From Alphaproteobacteria bacterium (lineage in GTDB: Bacteria > Pseudomonadota > Alphaproteobacteria > Sphingomonadales > Kordiimonadaceae), in the NCBI GenBank assembly GCA_021774695.1, contig JAJFIU010000051.1:1-48322 (forward strand): 48,322 nt of DNA. The letters run 5' to 3'. Below are positions 8,410 to 16,643 of this stretch, one piece after another. The notes beneath the pieces are model-generated. The model had not been told where the DNA came from. It ran no database searches and saw only the letters and a list, made by a program, of their open reading frames with translations. The translations under genes and the position numbers were made by a program. Numbering within the stretch: position 1 is the first letter of the stretch; each line of letters begins with the position of its first letter.

Positions 8410-9599
8410 TCACTGTTGAGCAAGCTTTTGACCGAATTGTCGGTGCTGCAGCACCGCTTACAACCGAAAAGGTTGATGTAGCAAAGGCGTCTGGTCGAGT
8501 AATTGCAGCCCCAATTGCTGCACGCCGCTCGCAGCCAGCTGCAGATATGTCGGCCATGGATGGCTATGCCGTCCTCAGTTCAGATTTAACTGGGTCGTCA
8601 ACCAAGTTGAAGTTGATTGGTGAAAGTGCGGCCGGTCATCCGTACGGGAAAACCGTGAAAAAGGGAGAGGTCGTAAGGATTTTCACCGGCGCTGTCGTGC
8701 CCAACGGTGCCGATCAGGTAGTTATTCAAGAAAATGTTGAGGCGGGTCATCTATCTATTGAAACCAATGTTGCGGCACAGTCTGGTGCGAACATTCGACC
8801 AATGGGAATCGACTTTCTTGAAAAACAAACTGTATTGGATGCCGGCACCTATATGAGTGCAAAGTCAATTGGTTTGGCTGCTAGCGCTGGCCAAGCCCAG
8901 CTTATGGTGCATCGCCGGCCACGAGTGGCAATTCTTTCAACCGGTGACGAACTGGCTCGGCCCGAAAAAACCAGCTTTTCTACATTCGATACCGTTAATA
9001 GTTCTGGTCCACAAATCAATGCTTTGATTGAAGAAACCGGGGCAGAAATTTGTTTTGTTGGACAGGCGGGTGATACGTTAGGTGCTCTTACTGACGCGAT
9101 AAAAAACAACGCCGACGCCGATATATTGGTGACAATCGGCGGCGTTTCGGTGGGCGATAAAGATTTTGTCCAGGAGGCATTGAAAGCTGAAGGAATGGCC
9201 CTCGATTTTTGGAAAGTGGCTATGCGGCCCGGTAAACCGCTGATATTTGGCAAGCGAGACAGTCAATATGTGCTTGGCCTGCCAGGCAATCCGGCTTCGG
9301 CATTTGTTTGCGCGCTGCTGTTTTTGCGCCCTTTAATCGATAAATTGATGGGGCGCCCTGCACCCTTCCCCGGCGGAGTCAAGATACCGGTCGCAACCGA
9401 CCTGCAAGCAAACGGCTCGCGCTTGCACTATATGCGTGCCCGAATTATCGGCGCACCGGGTGAGCGCATGGTTGACCCGGCTGCCAGTCAGGACAGCAGT
9501 CTTTTAACTGTGTTGGCCCAGTGCGATGGTTTGATCATCCGGCCGATCGATGACGGGCCAGTTTCCGCAGGATCTTTAGTTCCCTTTTTACCCTTTTAA
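8406..9599 (+). CDS. moeA: Molybdopterin molybdenumtransferase
   Basis: Inserts molybdenum into adenylated molybdopterin, the last general step of molybdenum cofactor synthesis. 397 residues. MoeA signatures: [11 protein letters not shown] (46-56), the STGDEL motif (178-183), [10 protein letters not shown] (245-254), PGKPL (275-279) and GLPGNPAS (291-298), followed by the C-terminal beta domain. It ends the trpG-trpD-trpC-moaC-moeA run; the following 110 nt hold the lexA promoter. No hairpin terminator is visible between moeA and lexA, so readthrough into lexA is possible. Confidence 0.97.
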   Translation: MITVEQAFDRIVGAAAPLTTEKVDVAKASGRVIAAPIAARRSQPAADMSAMDGYAVLSSDLTGSSTKLKLIGESAAGHPYGKTVKKGEVVRIFTGAVVPNGADQVVIQENVEAGHLSIETNVAAQSGANIRPMGIDFLEKQTVLDAGTYMSAKSIGLAASAGQAQLMVHRRPRVAILSTGDELARPEKTSFSTFDTVNSSGPQINALIEETGAEICFVGQAGDTLGALTDAIKNNADADILVTIGGVSVGDKDFVQEALKAEGMALDFWKVAMRPGKPLIFGKRDSQYVLGLPGNPASAFVCALLFLRPLIDKLMGRPAPFPGGVKIPVATDLQANGSRLHYMRARIIGAPGERMVDPAASQDSSLLTVLAQCDGLIIRPIDDGPVSAGSLVPFLPF

Positions 9600-9643
9600 C
9601 CGCTCCAGAGTTTGTTCAATTGCATGTACGGCAAACTTCATGC

Positions 9644-9678
9644 TTGACTTACAATCAAAACGTGAACTAAAAGAGAAC
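9644..9678 (+). promoter_or_regulatory. lexA promoter with overlapping LexA (SOS) operator
   Basis: A -35 TTGACT (9644-9649), a 17-nt spacer and a -10-like CTAAAA (9667-9672) lie 38-66 nt before lexA. Overlapping the -10 is a perfect copy of the alphaproteobacterial SOS box: GAAC (9664-9667), seven bases, GAAC (9675-9678). A repressor bound there would block RNA polymerase, so LexA most likely represses its own gene. This is the only such direct repeat I found in the intergenic regions. Confidence 0.85.
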
Positions 9679-9709
9679 ATAAGGTAAACGTAATTCATGG
9701 AGATACCAT

Positions 9710-10378
9710 ATGTTGACGGCCAAGCAGCAGCAATTACTTCTGTTTATTGATGGACGACTAAACAGTGGCGGTGTCTCCCCTTCTTTCGATGAAATGAAAG
9801 ATGCATTGGGCTTAAAATCGAAGTCCGGTGTTCACCGCCTAATTAATGCATTGGAAGAACGAGGCTTTATCAAGCGGATGGCAAACCGCGCGCGTGCCCT
9901 CGAGGTGGTAAAACTGCCAGACGGTATTGCTCCAACGGATCAACCGTCCAATGTTGTCGAAGGAAATTTTGGTGCGACAACTGGTTCTGCTGGTATGATT
10001 GAACTTCCGTTGCACGGTAGGATCGCTGCTGGTGCACCGATTGAAGCCTTTGAAAACGCAGATAGTTTTGTCCAGGTGCCTGCTGCAATGGTTGGACGCG
10101 GGGACTGTTACGCGCTTGAAATTTCTGGAGAATCCATGATTGACCTGGGAATTTTGGATGGTGATACCGTCATTATCGAAAGCGGACCGGCTGCGCGTAG
10201 CGGTGAGATAGTTGTGGCTCTGGTAGACGACATGGAAGCAACACTTAAAACCCTACGAAAAGATGGTAGGTCAGTTGCATTAATTCCAGCTAACAAAGAT
10301 CATGAAATTCAGACCTATGATGCTGATCGTGTGCAGGTTCAGGGTCGCTTGGTTGGTCTATTCAGGCAATATCATTAA
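9710..10378 (+). CDS. lexA: LexA repressor, SOS response regulator
   Basis: Represses DNA-damage genes until RecA filaments stimulate its self-cleavage. 222 residues. An N-terminal winged helix (1-65) carries VSPSFDEMKDALGLKSKSGVH; the C-terminal S24 peptidase domain has the scissile Ala107-Gly108 in GRIAAGAP, catalytic Ser142 in SGESM and Lys180 in ATLKTL. The linker between domains is long, as in other alphaproteobacterial LexA. GGAG (9699-9702) places the start at ATG 9710. An SOS box covers its promoter. Convergent with comEC, 16 nt apart. Confidence 0.97.
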   Translation: MLTAKQQQLLLFIDGRLNSGGVSPSFDEMKDALGLKSKSGVHRLINALEERGFIKRMANRARALEVVKLPDGIAPTDQPSNVVEGNFGATTGSAGMIELPLHGRIAAGAPIEAFENADSFVQVPAAMVGRGDCYALEISGESMIDLGILDGDTVIIESGPAARSGEIVVALVDDMEATLKTLRKDGRSVALIPANKDHEIQTYDADRVQVQGRLVGLFRQYH

Positions 10379-10394
10379 AAAAATCAGATTTTAG

Positions 10395-12515
10395 TTACTT
10401 GCGGCTAGAATCCACTGGTGGGTTCGACCATTTGTACGTGACGGCAAACTTTTTACCTGTCCTGTCCCCCCAAAGCCCTACAGGGCCGTATTTTTCAATG
10501 TCTTCGCTGACCAAAAACAACATCGCGCCCCGGCAAAAACGCCTGTGGGTGTAACTTGCAATTACTATTTTTCTGGCACTGCAGGCCTGCCTAGTAGTTC
10601 CCAGTGATTTGCTAACAACAACAGGCGCTTGGACAACGACAGCGCCATTAGTGTGGAAGCTGAGTAGGGTTTCGCAGGCCCTGCTATCACAAAGCCGGTC
10701 AATGGTCTCAAATTTTGATTGGATTCGCAAACCCCAATAACGTTTCCAAGCGTCATCACGAAAACTATTTCGCCGGCCTCCAATAATCGACAAGGTCGCT
10801 GACTGCCCACGCTGTGCAATGATGTTGCCGTTTCCGGCAATCAAAACGTCTGCTGGTTTTGCTTCGCTGAAGAACAGCGAAATAACAATTAAAGAAATTG
10901 CCGAAAACAGGACGATTGTGTTTCGCCAAATCATCACCATAGAAAGGGCTATACCGGTGGACCAAAGGAGTGTAACCCCATAAGGGGTTGTCGCAATAAC
11001 GCTATTAGGATTATCACTCAATGCTGCGGCCAAGTGTACAATAATGTATAATCCGCCTTCCATCAGCATTAAAAACGGTGCGTCAAGCCCAATGGTCGAA
11101 AATAGGACCCCCAGGAACGCAGAGGGCATCACGATGAATGCCATTAGGGGTATTGCGATGACATTTGCGGCGATACCAACCAGTGAAAAAGTCTGAAAAT
11201 GAAAGAGAGCAATGGGACCAACTGCCAACTGTGCGACCAGACTAGTGCCAGCCGCACCGAGGAAGTAGACCAGTATTTTCTTTGTTAGCTTTGGACCAGT
11301 ATGGAATGAATTTTGTGCGTACCGCTGTTGGCGCCAAAGGTGGACATATTCATAAGCCACTACGATACCAATTGTCGCGGCGAACGACATTTGGAAACCG
11401 CTTCCTAAAAGGGCATCTGGGCTAATCAGCAAAATTACAAATGCAGCAACGGCGATGCTGCGTAATGACAGCACCCGCCTGTCAGTAAGTACGGCGACAA
11501 TCGCAATCGTGACCATTATAAAGGCTCGCGTGGTGCTAGTACTGGCGCCCGATAAACCAAGATACGTCAGCGCAAAAATCCAGGCCAGGACAGCAGCGAG
11601 TTTTCGCGGTGTAATTCGCAACGATACGGCGCTAATACTGGCAAATAATAATTCAAAGACAAAGAAGGCTACACCGGTAAGTAGCCCCATGTGCAGCCCC
11701 GATATTGCCAAAAGGTGTGCGAGCCCGGCATCCCGCAAGTTAGTGGCGGTTTCCGGGTCCATATATTGCCGATGACCAGTTACAAGCGCGACAGCCACAC
11801 CACTGAGCGGTTGTTCCATAGAATTTAGTATTCTTGCGGACAGGTTTGATCGGACATTTTCAATATAGTTTTTAAAGGTACTACTGGTTTGTTGTAACGG
11901 ACGTGTTTCGATCTTTGAGACTGCAAAACCTTGCGTTGAAATACCTTTGAATAGATTATACCGTCCGAAGTTAAAGCCGTTAGGCACAATGGCTCCGGGA
12001 GGCTGCCGCAGTACGGTGTTTACGGATACTCGCTGACCCGCAGCAAGGTCAGGCTCGATTTCCGTCCTGACGATCAAACGGACATTTCTACCAACCAACC
12101 ACGACTCCTTGCTGGTTTTCTCTACCTCTAGCGTTAGGCGTGTTGGTCTTCCGGTCCGGTGTTCAATTGACTGAACCAGTCCGGTTAATTGAACAAATGT
12201 CTCTCGGGCAATGGTGTTTTTCGGTATTTGTTCCAACTTGAATTGGGCGCTGGCACCTCCAAGGATAAATATAGCTAACGGATACAACAGTACCCGCCTT
12301 TCGCGTTTGAGCGGGACGCACACCAATATTATTGCTGCAAATATCGATGCCAAAGCACCGCTGGTCAGCATCAAATTGGTGAAATGTAGTTTGAATAGAA
12401 TCCCTGTGGCGAAAACCAAAACCAGACTAATCAAACGCCAGTCCTCACGAAGAGTGTCTGAATCGAAAAGTTTAGCGGCCAATGCTTTTGATTTCATTTT
12501 GAACGTAGCTATCAC
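10395..12515 (-). CDS. comEC: ComEC/Rec2-family DNA uptake channel protein
   Basis: Likely inner-membrane channel that carries single-stranded DNA into the cytoplasm during transformation; whether this organism is competent cannot be judged here. 706 residues. Seen: N-terminal membrane helices and a DUF4131-type soluble domain (about 30-200), then the polytopic competence domain with the family motif LAHLLAISGLHMGL (265-278), and a C-terminal soluble part with several cysteines. The metallo-beta-lactamase domain of longer ComEC proteins is not recognisable (no HxHxDH), which is common in this class. Start GTG 12515 or ATG 12497, neither with a strong ribosome site. Confidence 0.9.
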   Translation of the reverse strand: MIATFKMKSKALAAKLFDSDTLREDWRLISLVLVFATGILFKLHFTNLMLTSGALASIFAAIILVCVPLKRERRVLLYPLAIFILGGASAQFKLEQIPKNTIARETFVQLTGLVQSIEHRTGRPTRLTLEVEKTSKESWLVGRNVRLIVRTEIEPDLAAGQRVSVNTVLRQPPGAIVPNGFNFGRYNLFKGISTQGFAVSKIETRPLQQTSSTFKNYIENVRSNLSARILNSMEQPLSGVAVALVTGHRQYMDPETATNLRDAGLAHLLAISGLHMGLLTGVAFFVFELLFASISAVSLRITPRKLAAVLAWIFALTYLGLSGASTSTTRAFIMVTIAIVAVLTDRRVLSLRSIAVAAFVILLISPDALLGSGFQMSFAATIGIVVAYEYVHLWRQQRYAQNSFHTGPKLTKKILVYFLGAAGTSLVAQLAVGPIALFHFQTFSLVGIAANVIAIPLMAFIVMPSAFLGVLFSTIGLDAPFLMLMEGGLYIIVHLAAALSDNPNSVIATTPYGVTLLWSTGIALSMVMIWRNTIVLFSAISLIVISLFFSEAKPADVLIAGNGNIIAQRGQSATLSIIGGRRNSFRDDAWKRYWGLRIQSKFETIDRLCDSRACETLLSFHTNGAVVVQAPVVVSKSLGTTRQACSARKIVIASYTHRRFCRGAMLFLVSEDIEKYGPVGLWGDRTGKKFAVTYKWSNPPVDSSRK

Positions 12516-12698
12516 CCTGTTACGAGCTTTGTGGAAAGCGAAATAGTTTTTAAGTTAGTAATACTAAAGCAAATTTGTGTTATTTGGGAACATATGATAC
12601 AAGCCTGACCAAGCTTCTGATACAGCGTTTTTCTGTCCGACTAACGTTGATTTTATTTAGAACACATATGAATTAACAAACTGAGCGTGCAATCACAC

Positions 12699-14099
12699 AT
12701 GCCCAAAGTAGTAACACGATTTGCGCCATCCCCGACGGGCTTTCTCCATATTGGTGGGGCCCGAACGGCTCTTTACAACTGGTTGTTTGCCCGCCGGCAC
12801 GGTGGTTCTTTCTTGCTGAGAATTGAAGATACCGACCGTGCCCGTTCAACTGATGCAGCTATTGATGCCATTATCTCGGGTATGAAATGGCTTGGACTTG
12901 ACTGGGACGGTGACGCCGTTAGCCAGTTTGACCAGGCTGCGAGGCTTCGGTCTGTTACCGAAGAGCTGTTGGCGAAGGGTGCAGCCTATAAATGCTATGC
13001 GACAAGCGAAGAAACTGCAGCTCTGCGCGCCCAAGCGCGTGAAAACGGCGCAGTGTTTCTGGGCGATATGTGGCGAGACCGCGAGCCAGACGCAGATACT
13101 GCGTCCCAGCCCTATTCCATTCGTATAAAAATGCCTCGCGAAGGTAAAACCACAATAGACGATCAAGTTCAAGGTGCTGTTACGGTGCAAAATGGGACAT
13201 TGGATGATATGATCATCCTCCGATCTGATGGCACTCCCACTTACATGCTGGCTGTGGTTGTTGATGATTATGACATGGGTGTAACGCATGTTATTCGCGG
13301 CGACGATCATCTCAATAATGCATTCAGGCAAGCGCAAATATATAATGCCATGAACTGGGATATACCGATATACGCACATATTCCTCTGATTCATGGGGCC
13401 GACGGTAAAAAACTTTCAAAACGCCACGGTGCACTTGGTGTTGATGCGTATGCAGAAATGGGCTTTCTGCCCGCTGCAATGCGCAATTATTTGCTCAGGC
13501 TCGGTTGGAGCCACGGCGATGATGAGATCATCACAACAGAACAAGCTATAGAGTGGTTTGGCCTTGAAAACGTTGGCAGAGGACCAGCCCGTTTTGACTT
13601 TGACAAGCTTGATAGTCTAAACGCGCATTATTTACGCCAAATGAATCCTGCTAATATCTTGCCACTGATCGAAAACGAACTAGAAAATACTATTGAAACA
13701 AAACTTTCTGACACTGAACGAAACAGAATTCTGCGCGCCCTGCCCTCGATTGTAGAGCGCGCGAAACGGTTACCCGACATTGTTGAAGCTGCAAGGCTTT
13801 ATTGTAGTGCGACATCAATGCCGGTGACTGAGAAGGCTGCTGGTATGTTAATTGGAAAAGGTTCCATGATACAAGCTGTAGCCATTGAACTGGAAGCTGT
13901 CACCACTTGGTCATCAGAGGTGATAAAAGCGGCCATTATGTCCTTTGCACAGGCGAGGGATTTGAAAATGGGCGAGGTAATGCAACCGACCAGAGCCGCA
14001 ATTACGCGCGGCGCACCATCAGGTGATTTGGTCGATCTTCTGGAAATATTAGGCCAGAAGGAAGCGCTTAGTCGCCTTGGCGACCAGGCGGATGCCTGA
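12699..14099 (+). CDS. gltX: Glutamate--tRNA ligase
   Basis: Class I aminoacyl-tRNA synthetase charging tRNA-Glu (in many alphaproteobacteria also tRNA-Gln, which is then amidated). 466 residues from ATG 12699. Class I signatures: APSPTGFLHIGG (9-20, the HIGH-type motif) and KLSKR (238-242, the KMSKS-type motif), plus the RIEDTD segment near 41-46. An in-frame GTG at 12687 would add four residues; ATG was preferred because the family begins MxxVVTRFAPSPTG. The 183-nt gap from comEC holds two similar short boxes, GAACATATGA and GAACACATATGA, of unknown meaning. Confidence 0.97.
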   Translation: MPKVVTRFAPSPTGFLHIGGARTALYNWLFARRHGGSFLLRIEDTDRARSTDAAIDAIISGMKWLGLDWDGDAVSQFDQAARLRSVTEELLAKGAAYKCYATSEETAALRAQARENGAVFLGDMWRDREPDADTASQPYSIRIKMPREGKTTIDDQVQGAVTVQNGTLDDMIILRSDGTPTYMLAVVVDDYDMGVTHVIRGDDHLNNAFRQAQIYNAMNWDIPIYAHIPLIHGADGKKLSKRHGALGVDAYAEMGFLPAAMRNYLLRLGWSHGDDEIITTEQAIEWFGLENVGRGPARFDFDKLDSLNAHYLRQMNPANILPLIENELENTIETKLSDTERNRILRALPSIVERAKRLPDIVEAARLYCSATSMPVTEKAAGMLIGKGSMIQAVAIELEAVTTWSSEVIKAAIMSFAQARDLKMGEVMQPTRAAITRGAPSGDLVDLLEILGQKEALSRLGDQADA

Positions 14100-14149
14100 G
14101 CCCCACTTGTAAGTTTGTACGAGTGATAATTTTATAAGGAGTATGGACC

Positions 14150-15436
14150 ATGTCTAACGATCCCCTGAAACTGACCGGAAACGGTCATGAAGTCGATCTC
14201 CCAGTTATGGAAGGCTCTGTCGGTCCAAAGGTTATCGACATTCGCAAATTATATGCGCAAACAGATATGTTTACTTTTGACCCTGGCTTTACGTCTACAG
14301 CGAGTTGCGAGTCCAAAATCACCTATATTGACGGTGAAAAAGGTGAGCTTCAGTACCGCGGATACCCCATCGAACAATTGGCCGCGGATAGTGACTTCAT
14401 GGAGGTTTGCTATTTGTTGCTGTTTGGAGAACTGCCTACCAAAGCAGAAAAAGAAAAATTTGTTTGGGATATTACCCACCACACTATGTTGCATGAACAA
14501 CTGCACAGGTTTTTCAGCGGCTTCCGGAGGGATGCGCACCCAATGGCCATTATGGTCGGTGTAGTTGGTGCTCTTGCGGCTTTCTACCACGACAGCACGG
14601 AAATTAATGACCCGCACCAGCGTATGGTTGCCAGCTATCGTTTGATTGCGAAAATTCCGACGATTGCAGCAATGGCTTACAAATATTCCGTTGGCCAGGC
14701 GTTTGTATACCCAAGTAATGATCTGTCTTATGCTGGTAATTTTCTTACCATGATGTTCTCGGTTCCTGCCGAAGAGTATGTTGTTAATCCAATCCTTGAA
14801 GAAGCGATGGACCTGATTTTCATACTTCATGCAGACCATGAGCAAAATGCATCGACGTCTACTGTTCGCTTAGCAGGTTCATCGGGGGCTAATCCGTTTG
14901 CCTGTATTGCTGCAGGTATCGCTTGTCTGTGGGGACCGGCGCATGGCGGTGCTAACGAGGCATGTTTGAATATGCTTGGTGAAATTGGAACTGTTGATCG
15001 CATTCCCGAGTTTGTTGCGAGAGCAAAAGATAAAAGTGATCCGTTTCGTTTAATGGGCTTTGGTCACCGGGTTTATAAAAACTTTGACCCACGGGCAACG
15101 GTGATGCGGGATACAGCGCATAGGGTGCTTAAGGAACTTGGTGTGGATGACCCGCTATTTGATGTTGCTATGGAGCTTGAAAAGATTGCTCTGGTAGATC
15201 CATACTTCATTGAGAAAAAACTATATCCAAACGTGGATTTCTATTCAGGCGTTATTCTTAAAGCCATGGGCTTTCCGACCGAAATGTTCACTGTGTTGTT
15301 TGCCCTGGCGCGCACCAGTGGCTGGATAGCTCAGTGGAACGAAATGATTGAAGACCCAACCCAAAAAATCGGCCGACCACGGCAGTTGTACACTGGAACG
15401 CCCAAACGGGACTATGTAGAACTGGATAAACGTTAA
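14150..15436 (+). CDS. gltA: Citrate synthase
   Basis: Condenses oxaloacetate and acetyl-CoA to citrate at the entry of the TCA cycle. 428 residues, the size of the hexameric type II enzymes of Gram-negative bacteria. Catalytic residues align as His265 (GPAHGGANE), His306 (FGHRVYK) and Asp363 (NVDFYSG), with the HADHEQN segment at 227-233. A strong ribosome site, AAGGAG, precedes ATG 14150. It is 50 nt after gltX and may be cotranscribed with it. It ends just before a GC-rich hairpin terminator shared with fabZ. Confidence 0.98.
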   Translation: MSNDPLKLTGNGHEVDLPVMEGSVGPKVIDIRKLYAQTDMFTFDPGFTSTASCESKITYIDGEKGELQYRGYPIEQLAADSDFMEVCYLLLFGELPTKAEKEKFVWDITHHTMLHEQLHRFFSGFRRDAHPMAIMVGVVGALAAFYHDSTEINDPHQRMVASYRLIAKIPTIAAMAYKYSVGQAFVYPSNDLSYAGNFLTMMFSVPAEEYVVNPILEEAMDLIFILHADHEQNASTSTVRLAGSSGANPFACIAAGIACLWGPAHGGANEACLNMLGEIGTVDRIPEFVARAKDKSDPFRLMGFGHRVYKNFDPRATVMRDTAHRVLKELGVDDPLFDVAMELEKIALVDPYFIEKKLYPNVDFYSGVILKAMGFPTEMFTVLFALARTSGWIAQWNEMIEDPTQKIGRPRQLYTGTPKRDYVELDKR

Positions 15437-15440
15437 TAAA

Positions 15441-15466
15441 AAAGCCGCCCACTGGGCGGCTTTTTT
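15441..15466. terminator. Bidirectional intrinsic terminator between gltA and fabZ
   Basis: A perfect 7-bp stem, GCCGCCC (15444-15450) and GGGCGGC (15454-15460), closes a 3-nt loop. It is preceded by a run of six A and followed by a run of six T, so it can end transcription from gltA on the plus strand and from the bamA-skp-fabZ operon on the minus strand. Confidence 0.93.
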
Positions 15467-15486
15467 ATTATCTAATTTAGTCTGTG

Positions 15487-15924
15487 TTATTCAGCGCCGA
15501 GCATAGCCGTTAATTTAGCTTGAGAGACCAGCTCGTCGCCCACATAGGCTTCTGCATCAAACTTCCAAACCGCACCACCGCCACGAGTTTTAGTTACCCT
15601 CATATGCAGTATGTCGCCGGGCACCACCGGGCGCCTGAATTTGGCGCCGTCAATACCCATGAAATACATTACCTTGCCTTTGGCGTCATCCCCCAGGAAT
15701 TGTACGGCTAGTACACCGGCAGTTTGGGCCATAGCTTCAAGAATCAAGACACCCGGCATGACGGGTTTTTGCGGAAAGTGCCCTGGAAAAAACGGCTCGT
15801 TAATTGTCACATTCTTGACACCGGTCGCTGTCTCACCGGGTACAACGTCGATCATTTTGTCTACAAGCAGGAATGGATACCGGTGCGGTATCGATTCCAT
15901 GATTTCTGAAATGGAAAGTTCCAT
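15487..15924 (-). CDS. fabZ: 3-hydroxyacyl-[acyl-carrier-protein] dehydratase
   Basis: Dehydrates 3-hydroxyacyl-ACP in the fatty acid elongation cycle (cytosol). 145 residues, normal length, single hot-dog fold. Catalytic His49 in FFPGHFPQKPVMPGV and Glu63 in ILEAMAQ are present. It is the last gene of the run pyrH to fabZ, 28 nt after skp. In many alphaproteobacteria lpxD lies before fabZ and lpxA, lpxI, lpxB after it; none of these is present here. Confidence 0.97.
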   Translation of the reverse strand: MELSISEIMESIPHRYPFLLVDKMIDVVPGETATGVKNVTINEPFFPGHFPQKPVMPGVLILEAMAQTAGVLAVQFLGDDAKGKVMYFMGIDGAKFRRPVVPGDILHMRVTKTRGGGAVWKFDAEAYVGDELVSQAKLTAMLGAE

Positions 15925-15952
15925 GGTGCCCCCTAAAAGTCAGCATCAAATG

Positions 15953-16627
15953 CTACTGGCCGCCCTCTTCGGCTACTGGAACTTCAGCAGGAGCTGCACC
16001 GGCCGCAGGCTGTTGCAACAAGGTAAGCGTTACAGCAGGCAACGCATCGTCAAGTTGCTCTATAAACTCAGTTGTAACATCCAGGCCACTGGCAGACCCC
16101 ATCACTAAGCGCTTCCGCATAATGATTTTCGCGCCTCTTTCCTTAAGGATGTTCCGCAGCACAGGCTGGCGTGCCCGCTCAACCTGGGTTTGCGCTTCCT
16201 GGCGCAGACGGTCAAAAACCAATTCGAGGCGCGCCAGCTGATCAGTTTCGGTCTGGTAGCTGCGATTGAGATTAGCGCCTTCTTGCTGAAACTCTACTTC
16301 TTTCGCAGCAAGTTCTTCTTCATACTTGGAATTACCAATTATCGACTTGCGCGTGTCTAGATCTGCTTTTACTGCTTTTTGGCGCGCATCAAAATCGGCT
16401 AAAGCCTGTTCAAACGTGCCGCCGCGTGCCAAACGATTGCGAAGCTGCAGAATGGCTTCGCGAATTTGGTTGGTTTGCAGATTAAAGTCTTTATATGCTG
16501 CAGCTTCGCGTTCAACTCGGTCATCATCAATGATGAGAATATCCGCGATGCCTGCCGTAGATACGCCTGCGGCCAATAGTAGACCTGTTGCGGCCATTCT
16601 TATTTTACGTGTGATGCTACCCATCAT
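15953..16627 (-). CDS. skp: OmpH/Skp family periplasmic chaperone
   Basis: Expected to hold unfolded outer-membrane proteins in the periplasm and pass them to the BAM complex. 224 residues from ATG 16627 (a second ATG follows at once). Signal peptide about 1-28; then a small body strand (ILIIDDDRV, 30-38) and a long charged, helical coiled-coil arm (about 40-160) as in Skp trimers. The C-terminal 20 residues are rich in Ala, Pro and Glu and look disordered. It directly follows bamA, the usual position. An upstream extension of the frame runs into bamA and was not used; GGGG lies about 5 nt before the chosen start. Confidence 0.88.
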   Translation of the reverse strand: MMGSITRKIRMAATGLLLAAGVSTAGIADILIIDDDRVEREAAAYKDFNLQTNQIREAILQLRNRLARGGTFEQALADFDARQKAVKADLDTRKSIIGNSKYEEELAAKEVEFQQEGANLNRSYQTETDQLARLELVFDRLRQEAQTQVERARQPVLRNILKERGAKIIMRKRLVMGSASGLDVTTEFIEQLDDALPAVTLTLLQQPAAGAAPAEVPVAEEGGQ

Positions 16628-16643
16628 TATACCCCGTTTACTC

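Noticed and set aside
10395..10900. ComEC as a truncated gene because the metallo-beta-lactamase domain is missing
   Set aside because: The frame is intact to a proper stop, and alphaproteobacterial ComEC proteins often lack that domain.
12585..12675. Two similar boxes, GAACATATGA and GAACACATATGA, before gltX
   Set aside because: Short, imperfect and about 70 nt apart; they do not match the SOS box spacing and could be chance in AT-rich DNA.
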